Source of the DNA: Oryzisolibacter sp. LB2S
GTDB taxonomy: Bacteria > Pseudomonadota > Gammaproteobacteria > Burkholderiales > Burkholderiaceae_C
Assembly: GCF_040732315.1 (NCBI RefSeq)
Contig: NZ_CP160388.1
Coordinates: forward strand, 1,258,501-1,322,500
Reading direction: 5' to 3'
Length of the DNA stretch: 64,000 nt
Below the pieces are notes generated by a model, which was not told the origin of the DNA, ran no database searches, and saw only the letters and a program-made list of their open reading frames with translations. A program made the position numbers and the translations under genes. Every line of letters starts with the position of its first letter. The first letter of the stretch is position 1. This document shows, one piece after another, positions 58,316 through 64,000 of the stretch.

Positions 58316-58564
58316 GTGAGCAATAAAGGTCAGCTTCTTCAAGACCCCTTCCTCAACGCACTGCGTCGCGAGCATGTGCCGGTGTCCATTTACCTGGTCA
58401 ATGGCATCAAGCTGCAGGGGCAGATCGAATCCTTCGATCAATACGTCGTGCTGCTGCGCAACACGGTGACCCAGATGGTGTACAAGCACGCCATCTCGAC
58501 CATCGTTCCGGGGCGTGCCGTCAACTTTTCCGCGGCCGAGCCTGCCGACGGAGCCGCGCAGTAA
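58316..58564 (+). CDS. hfq: RNA chaperone Hfq
   Basis: Hexameric Sm-like protein that pairs small RNAs with mRNAs. The product is only 82 aa and starts with GTG at 58316 (read [20 protein letters not shown]), after CACGGAGAATATC. The Sm1/Sm2 motifs are [20 protein letters not shown] and [10 protein letters not shown]. The short acidic/Ala-rich tail ([11 protein letters not shown]) is typical of betaproteobacteria. The hfq-hflX-hflK-hflC order is the canonical one. Confidence 0.97.
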   Translation: MSNKGQLLQDPFLNALRREHVPVSIYLVNGIKLQGQIESFDQYVVLLRNTVTQMVYKHAISTIVPGRAVNFSAAEPADGAAQ

Positions 58565-58627
58565 TCGCGCAGTGCGGCTTGAGGTATTGCCTGGGCGCAC
58601 GCGCTTCGCACGCAAGGGCCCGCGGCC

Positions 58628-59806
58628 TTGAGTTCCCACGCTTCCCATGATTCCCGCTCCACGCCGGTTCTGTTGGTCGGCGTGGATTTCGGCGCTCCGC
58701 ATTTCGATGCCGAATTGCAGGAACTGGGCTTGCTGGCCCAGACGGCGGGGCTCAACCCGGTTGCGCGTCTGACCTGCAAGCGAAAGACGCCCGACGCCGC
58801 GCTGTTTGTGGGCAGCGGCAAGGCCGACGAGCTGCGTACCCTGGCGCAAATGCATGGCGCGCGCGAAGTGTTGTTTGACCAGGCCCTGAGCCCGGCGCAA
58901 CAACGCAATCTGGAGCGCCATCTGCAGCTGCCGGTCAATGACCGGACCATGCTCATCCTGGAGATCTTTGCCCAGCGTGCCCGCAGCCATGAGGGCAAGC
59001 TGCAGGTGGAACTCGCGCGTCTGCAGTACCTGAGCACGCGACTGGTGCGGCGCTGGTCGCACCTGGAGCGTCAGCAGGGCGGCATCGGCATGCGTGGCGG
59101 CCCGGGTGAGACGCAGATCGAGCTGGACAAGCGCATGATTGGCGATGCCATCAAGCGCACACGAGAGCGTCTGCAGAAGGTCAAGCGTCAGCGCGCCACC
59201 CAGCGGCGTCAGCGCGAGCGGCGCAACACGTTCAATATCTCGCTGGTGGGCTACACCAACGCGGGGAAGTCGACGCTGTTCAACGCCTTGGTCAAGGCGC
59301 GTGCGTACGCGGCCGACCAGTTGTTTGCCACCCTTGACACTACCACGCGCCAGCTCTATCTGGGCGAGGGCGTGGGCTCGATCTCCCTCTCGGACACCGT
59401 GGGGTTCATCCGCGATCTGCCGCATGGGTTGGTGGATGCGTTTCAGGCCACCTTGCAGGAGGCTGTGGACGCCGACCTGCTGCTGCATGTGGTGGATGCC
59501 GCGAATCCGGAGTTTCCGGAGCAGATCGTTCAGGTACAACAGGTGCTGGCGGAGATCGGCGCTTCGGACATCCCTCAGCTGCTGGTGTTCAACAAGCTCG
59601 ATGCCATGGCGCCCGAGGGCAGGCCCGCGCATAGACGCGATGTGTATGAGCTCGATGGCCGGCCCGTGCCCCGTGTCTTCGTCAGTGCGCGGATGGGGGA
59701 GGGCGTTCCGCTGTTGCGAGAGTGCCTGGCAGGGATGGTCGCGGAAGCATCATCGCGCACCATGTCCCCTGAACAGGCTGCGCCTTTGTCGGGCCCATCG
59801 AGTTGA
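58628..59806 (+). CDS. hflX: Ribosome-associated GTPase HflX
   Basis: GTPase that binds the 50S subunit and rescues stressed ribosomes. The product is 392 aa. Its N-terminal domain (HxD-type, LLVGVDFGAPHFDAELQELG) and linker (RGGPGETQIELDKRMIGDAI) precede the G domain with GYTNAGKSTLFNAL and DTVGFIRDLP. The best start is TTG at 58628, since the next in-frame ATG lies inside the conserved domain and would truncate it. Confidence 0.94.
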   Translation: MSSHASHDSRSTPVLLVGVDFGAPHFDAELQELGLLAQTAGLNPVARLTCKRKTPDAALFVGSGKADELRTLAQMHGAREVLFDQALSPAQQRNLERHLQLPVNDRTMLILEIFAQRARSHEGKLQVELARLQYLSTRLVRRWSHLERQQGGIGMRGGPGETQIELDKRMIGDAIKRTRERLQKVKRQRATQRRQRERRNTFNISLVGYTNAGKSTLFNALVKARAYAADQLFATLDTTTRQLYLGEGVGSISLSDTVGFIRDLPHGLVDAFQATLQEAVDADLLLHVVDAANPEFPEQIVQVQQVLAEIGASDIPQLLVFNKLDAMAPEGRPAHRRDVYELDGRPVPRVFVSARMGEGVPLLRECLAGMVAEASSRTMSPEQAAPLSGPSS

Positions 59807-59860
59807 TTGGGCACAATGCCGGCTGTTACACAGATCCATAGAGAACCAGAGAAATTGCGC

Positions 59861-61231
59861 ATGAACGTTCATAACCGCGCCTCGCGTTGGGCCATGCTGC
59901 CGGAGCGCATCCGAGGGATGTTCAATCTCAACGACCCGCGCTGGGGGCGCGGTGACGACGGCAAGGGCGAGTCGCAGGATCGACCTCCGTCAGAGCGCCC
60001 TTCCGAGGATGCCCCGCAATCGGGCCGGGGACGTGATCGTGGCCCGGCTGGACAGCCGCCCGATCTCGATGAGCTTTGGCGCGACCTCAACCGCAGGCTC
60101 AGCGGCCTGTTCGGTGGGGGTGGTGGCAACCGGGGGCGCTCTTCCAATGGAGGCAATGGCGGTTTTCAGCCCGACATGAAGAACGCCGGCATGGGCATTG
60201 GGTTGATCGCCGCGATTGCGGTGCTAATCTGGCTGGGCACGGGCTTCTTCATCGTCCAGGAAGGCCAGCAAGCGGTCATCACGCAGTTTGGCAAGTACAA
60301 GAGCACCGTCAACGCCGGTTTCAACTGGCGTCTGCCGTATCCGATTCAGCGTCATGAGCTGGTGTTCGTCACCCAGATCCGCTCGGTGGATGTGGGGCGC
60401 GACACCATCATCAAAAGCACCGGCCTGCGCGAATCGGCCATGCTGACCGAGGATGAGAACATCGTCGAGATCAAGTTTGCCGTGCAATACCGTCTGAATG
60501 ATGCGCGCGCGTGGCTGTTCGAGAGTCGCAACCCCGCGGATGCCGTGGTGCAGGTGGCCGAGACCGCGGTGCGCGAGGTGGTGGGCAAGATGAAGATGGA
60601 CACGGCCCTGGCCGAAGAGCGTGATCAGATCGCCCCGCGTGTGCGCAATCTCATGCAGACCATCCTGGATCGCTACAAGATCGGCGTCGAGGTGGTTGGC
60701 ATCAATCTGCAGCAGGGGGGGGTGCGCCCTCCAGAGCAGGTGCAGGCGGCTTTTGATGATGTGCTCAAGGCGGGACAGGAGCGTGAGCGCGCCAAGAACG
60801 AGGCACAGGCCTATGCCAACGACGTGATTCCCAGAGCCGTTGGTACGGCATCGCGTCTCGGAGAGGAGGCTGCCGCGTACAAGGCGCGCATCGTGGCGCA
60901 GTCCCAGGGTGATGCGCAGCGCTTCAGCGCGGTGCTGGCCGAGTACCAGAAGGCGCCGCAGGTGACGCGCGACCGCATGTATCTCGAAACCATGCAACAG
61001 ATTTACTCCAACGTCACCAAGGTGTTGGTGGAGTCTCGTCAGGGCTCGAATCTGCTGTACCTGCCGCTCGACAAGATCATGCAAGGTGTGGCGCAGTCTG
61101 TACCCGCTGCCGCGATCGAGGCTCCGGCCACCGCGGCCGGCAGCAGCGCTCCGTCTGTCCCTTCCTCGCAATTTTCCAGTGATTCCCGGGCCCGCGATGT
61201 CAGTCGCTCCCGCGAGCGCGAGTCCCGATAG
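59861..61231 (+). CDS. hflK: FtsH-modulating band-7 protein HflK
   Basis: With HflC forms the large membrane complex that encloses FtsH protease. The product is 456 aa from the ATG at 59861; 59918 (MFNLNDPRWGRGDD) is a plausible alternative. A charged Gly/Arg-rich N-terminus is followed by one transmembrane helix (about residues 111-131, MGIGLIAAIAVLIWLGTGFF) and the SPFH/band-7 domain. FVTQIRSVDVGRD and GINLQQGGVRPPEQV are family hallmarks. HflC starts 9 bases after the stop. Confidence 0.94.
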   Translation: MNVHNRASRWAMLPERIRGMFNLNDPRWGRGDDGKGESQDRPPSERPSEDAPQSGRGRDRGPAGQPPDLDELWRDLNRRLSGLFGGGGGNRGRSSNGGNGGFQPDMKNAGMGIGLIAAIAVLIWLGTGFFIVQEGQQAVITQFGKYKSTVNAGFNWRLPYPIQRHELVFVTQIRSVDVGRDTIIKSTGLRESAMLTEDENIVEIKFAVQYRLNDARAWLFESRNPADAVVQVAETAVREVVGKMKMDTALAEERDQIAPRVRNLMQTILDRYKIGVEVVGINLQQGGVRPPEQVQAAFDDVLKAGQERERAKNEAQAYANDVIPRAVGTASRLGEEAAAYKARIVAQSQGDAQRFSAVLAEYQKAPQVTRDRMYLETMQQIYSNVTKVLVESRQGSNLLYLPLDKIMQGVAQSVPAAAIEAPATAAGSSAPSVPSSQFSSDSRARDVSRSRERESR

Positions 61232-61240
61232 GAGATCTGT

Positions 61241-62155
61241 GTGAACAGAATCGGTTTTTTTGTGTCGACGGTCCTGGTGCTGCTCGGGCTGCTGAGCTCC
61301 ATGCTGTTCGTGGTCGACCAGCGTCAGTTTGGGGTGGTGTACGCCTTGGGGCAGATCAAGGAGGTGATCACCGAGCCTGGCCTGAACTTCAAGCTGCCGC
61401 CACCATTTCAGAACGTTCGCTATATCGACAAGCGCTTGCTGACGCTCGACAGCTCGGATACCGAGTCCATGCTGACCGCGGAAAAGCAGCGCGTGGTCAT
61501 CGACTGGTATGTGCGCTGGCGCATCACTGATCCGTCGGAGTACATCCGCAATGTGGGGCTTGATGAGAATGCCGGTGCCATGCAGCTCAATCGCGTCGTG
61601 CGCAACGCGTTCCAGGAAGAGGTCAACCGTCGCACGGTAAAGGAGCTGCTGTCAGTCAAGCGCGATGCACTGATGTCCGATGTCAAGCGCGAGGTGCTCG
61701 AAGCCGTGCGTGGCGCCAAACCATGGGGCGTGGACGTGGTGGATGTGCGCATCACGCGCGTGGACTACGTGGAGGCGATCACGGAGTCCGTGTACCGGCG
61801 TATGGAAGCCGAGCGCAAGCGCGTTGCCAACGAACTGCGCTCCACCGGCGCCGCAGAAGGTGAAAAGATCCGTGCCGATGCCGATCGCCAACGCGAGATC
61901 ACCATCGCCAATGCGTATCGCGATGCCCAGAAGGTCAAGGGGGAGGGTGATGCCGAGGCGGCGCGTCAATATGCCGAGGCATTCGGCAAGGATCCGCAGT
62001 TTGCCCAGTTCTATCGCAGCCTGGACGCCTACAAGGCCAGCTTCAATCGCAAGAGCGATGTGATGGTGCTCGATCCGTCGTCCGCCGAGTTCTTCAAGGT
62101 GTTTCGTGGCGCTGTGCCGGCGAGTGCAGCGTCGGCCACGGCGCGCAAGCCCTGA
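61241..62155 (+). CDS. hflC: FtsH-modulating band-7 protein HflC
   Basis: Partner of HflK in the FtsH-regulating complex. The product is 304 aa and starts at GTG 61241, with a TAGGAGAT Shine-Dalgarno. An N-terminal transmembrane helix (GFFVSTVLVLLGLLSSMLFV) is followed by the SPFH domain, including RYIDKRLLTLDSSDTESMLT and a long helical C-terminus (YRRMEAERKRVANELRSTGA). It follows hflK by 9 bases. Confidence 0.96.
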   Translation: MNRIGFFVSTVLVLLGLLSSMLFVVDQRQFGVVYALGQIKEVITEPGLNFKLPPPFQNVRYIDKRLLTLDSSDTESMLTAEKQRVVIDWYVRWRITDPSEYIRNVGLDENAGAMQLNRVVRNAFQEEVNRRTVKELLSVKRDALMSDVKREVLEAVRGAKPWGVDVVDVRITRVDYVEAITESVYRRMEAERKRVANELRSTGAAEGEKIRADADRQREITIANAYRDAQKVKGEGDAEAARQYAEAFGKDPQFAQFYRSLDAYKASFNRKSDVMVLDPSSAEFFKVFRGAVPASAASATARKP

Positions 62156-62172
62156 TCTCTGGTATTGATGCC

Positions 62173-62361
62173 GTGGATTGGCTGAGCGGGTTAGGGCTCG
62201 CACTTGGATGGGTCTTGGTGCTTGAGGGCGCCATTCCCTTGGTGTCACCGTCATTTTGGCGGCGCATGTTCACGCAGATTCTGCAACTGCGCGATGGTCA
62301 GATTCGCTTTGTCGCGTTGCTGAGTATGTGCGCCGGCGCACTTGTGCTGCTGCTCAGCTAG
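62173..62361 (+). CDS. DUF2065 (YjeT-like) small membrane protein
   Basis: Hypothetical inner-membrane protein of 62 aa, starting with GTG at 62173 (read MDWLSGLGLALGWVLVLEGA). It contains two hydrophobic helices, roughly residues 5-25 and 44-61, around a short basic loop (FWRRMFTQILQLRDGQ). DUF2065 proteins are conserved downstream of hflC in many proteobacteria, as here, but have no assigned function. Confidence 0.88.
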   Translation: MDWLSGLGLALGWVLVLEGAIPLVSPSFWRRMFTQILQLRDGQIRFVALLSMCAGALVLLLS

Positions 62362-62402
62362 CGCAAGTTGTCGTCGATGAGGGGTATTCATGCCCCAGCC
62401 GG

Positions 62403-62408
62403 TAGAAT
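62403..62408 (+). promoter_or_regulatory. hisZ: Candidate -10 element for hisZ
   Basis: TAGAAT lies 29 bases before the hisZ ATG, the same hexamer as at the rpsB and ndk promoters. No clear -35 was found. It suggests hisZ-purA has a promoter of its own. Confidence 0.45.
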
Positions 62409-62436
62409 CCCTCTTTTAACCGCTCCACCTTCTCCC

Positions 62437-63585
62437 ATGTCTGCCTGGGTCCTGCCGGATCACATTGCCGATGTCCTGCCGTCCGAGGCGCGGCATATCG
62501 AAGAACTTCGCCGGGGTCTGCTCGACACCGCTTGCAGCTATGGCTACGAGTTGGTCATGCCTCCACTGCTGGAGCATCTCGAATCGCTGCTGACGGGTAC
62601 AGGAGAGGCGCTGGACCTCCAGACGTTCAAGCTGGTGGATCAACTCTCTGGACGCTCCCTCGGTCTGCGCGCCGACACCACGCAACAAGTGGCACGTATT
62701 GACGCGCATTTGCTGAACCGCGGTGGCGTGACCAGGCTGTGCTACTGCGGTCCGGTGCTGCACACGCGACCAGATCGTCCGCACGCAACGCGTGAGCCCT
62801 TGCAGTTTGGCGCAGAGATCTATGGGCATTCCGGCATAGAGGCCGACATTGAAACGGTACAGCTTTCGCTCGAGTGCTTGCGTGTTGCCGATGTGCGGGA
62901 CGTGACCGTGGACCTGGCTGATGTGCGCATTGTCCGCAGCCTTTTGGCCGGTGTTCCTGTCGGCTGGCAGACTTTGGGGCGGGTGCACGCGGCTCTTGCG
63001 GCCAAGGACGCAAGTGAGTTGCAGTCACTGACGGCAGATTTTCCCGCCACTTCACGTGAGGGGCTCATGGCGTTGCTGCAGTTGTACGGCGACGCACATG
63101 TGTTGGATGAGGCCGAAGTAGCTCTGAAATCGGTTACTGGCGTGAGTGCTGTCCTGGCGGACCTGCGGGCCATCTCTTCGACGATTCAGGATGCACAGGT
63201 GACTTTTGACCTGGCGGACCTGCGTGGATACGCGTACTACAGCGGCGCTCGTTTTGCCATCTATACCTCCGGAGCCAGCGATGCGCTTGTGCGTGGTGGG
63301 CGCTATGACGAGGTTGGAGCGGTGTTTGGGCGCAACCGACCGGCAGCGGGCTTCAGCCTGGATGTCAAGCAATTGGTCGGAGTGGTCGCTCCGCGTCCGC
63401 TAAAGGCAGCCATCCGCGCTCCCTGGGGGGCGGAGCGCGCTGTTCACGTGGCCATTGCTGACTTGCGCGCCAATGGCGAAACCGTGGTGTGCATGCTTCC
63501 TGGGCGTGGCGCAGAAGTCGACGAATTCCACTGTGACAGGGAATTGGTTCAGATCGCTGGCCAGTGGGTCGTTCGTGCCATTTGA
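62437..63585 (+). CDS. hisZ: ATP phosphoribosyltransferase regulatory subunit HisZ
   Basis: Histidyl-tRNA-synthetase-like protein that binds the short form of HisG and makes it active in histidine synthesis. The product is 382 aa, starting [20 protein letters not shown]. It keeps the class II synthetase fold ([30 protein letters not shown]) but lacks the C-terminal anticodon-binding domain of HisS. No hisG is in the window. It sits between DUF2065 and purA, the normal betaproteobacterial context. Confidence 0.93.
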   Translation: MSAWVLPDHIADVLPSEARHIEELRRGLLDTACSYGYELVMPPLLEHLESLLTGTGEALDLQTFKLVDQLSGRSLGLRADTTQQVARIDAHLLNRGGVTRLCYCGPVLHTRPDRPHATREPLQFGAEIYGHSGIEADIETVQLSLECLRVADVRDVTVDLADVRIVRSLLAGVPVGWQTLGRVHAALAAKDASELQSLTADFPATSREGLMALLQLYGDAHVLDEAEVALKSVTGVSAVLADLRAISSTIQDAQVTFDLADLRGYAYYSGARFAIYTSGASDALVRGGRYDEVGAVFGRNRPAAGFSLDVKQLVGVVAPRPLKAAIRAPWGAERAVHVAIADLRANGETVVCMLPGRGAEVDEFHCDRELVQIAGQWVVRAI

Positions 63586-63602
63586 GTTATTTTGGTTCTT
63601 AG

Positions 63603-64000
<398 letters not shown>

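Overview
The window is a GC-rich, gene-dense chromosomal segment from a betaproteobacterium, most likely a member of the Comamonadaceae (Acidovorax/Alicycliphilus/Diaphorobacter type). The reasons are the order of the housekeeping genes (rpsB-tsf-pyrH-frr-uppS-cdsA-dxr-rseP-bamA-skp-lpxD-fabZ-lpxA-lpxB-rnhB; surE-pcm-nlpD; ispG-hisS-yfgM-bamB-der-hfq-hflX-hflK-hflC-hisZ-purA), the protein sequences, and a short interspersed repeat scattered through it. The family placement is inference from gene content; no alignment was run.

Layout. 1-6.3 kb: urea assimilation, with a truncated urea-binding protein gene (urtA, leftward, behind a near-perfect sigma-54 promoter) divergent from allophanate hydrolase and biotin-dependent urea carboxylase. 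6.4-13.3 kb: tRNA-Arg(UCU), an M14 carboxypeptidase-like lipoprotein, RNA helicase RhlE, EttA and a P1-family peptidase. 13.4-18.7 kb: a metal-handling block (DUF411 protein, cupredoxin, Cys/His-rich small protein, YitT membrane protein, DUF3703 protein, His-rich Zn/Cd/Pb ATPase and its MerR-type regulator). 18.8-26.2 kb: an MlaE-MlaD-lipoprotein set without an adjacent ATPase, a DUF420 membrane protein, the NAD(P)HX repair enzyme, a DadA-like oxidase and an amidase.

26.4-41.5 kb: the envelope and translation supercluster, from ribosomal protein S2 through isoprenoid, phospholipid, outer-membrane-assembly and lipid A genes to an rRNA-type methyltransferase. 41.6-48.9 kb: a diguanylate cyclase, surE-pcm-nlpD (with no rpoS following), RluD, ScpB and RluB. 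49-64 kb: ndk-rlmN-pilF-rodZ-ispG-hisS-yfgM-bamB-der-hfq-hflX-hflK-hflC-DUF2065-hisZ-purA, the last cut by the window end. Most genes are tightly packed with stop/start overlaps, so they are probably co-transcribed in long operons.

The most unusual signal is a family of about 50-bp imperfect, doubly palindromic repeats. There are nine loci (about ten copies) in the window. Several lie inside intact coding frames (dxr, lpxB, the SpoU methyltransferase, the cupredoxin signal peptide) and others supply stop codons (ispG, the amidase). Other notable items are a 161-bp element with 28-bp terminal inverted repeats near the cupredoxin gene, a short peptide motif (QPDPMRTSV) shared by the disordered tails of RhlE and RluB, a near-perfect MerR dyad upstream of an apparently leaderless metal ATPase gene, and a shared promoter/initial-transcript motif upstream of rpsB and ndk. 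No insertion sequence with a transposase, prophage, CRISPR array or rRNA gene was seen, and there is no gene-free stretch longer than 300 bases.
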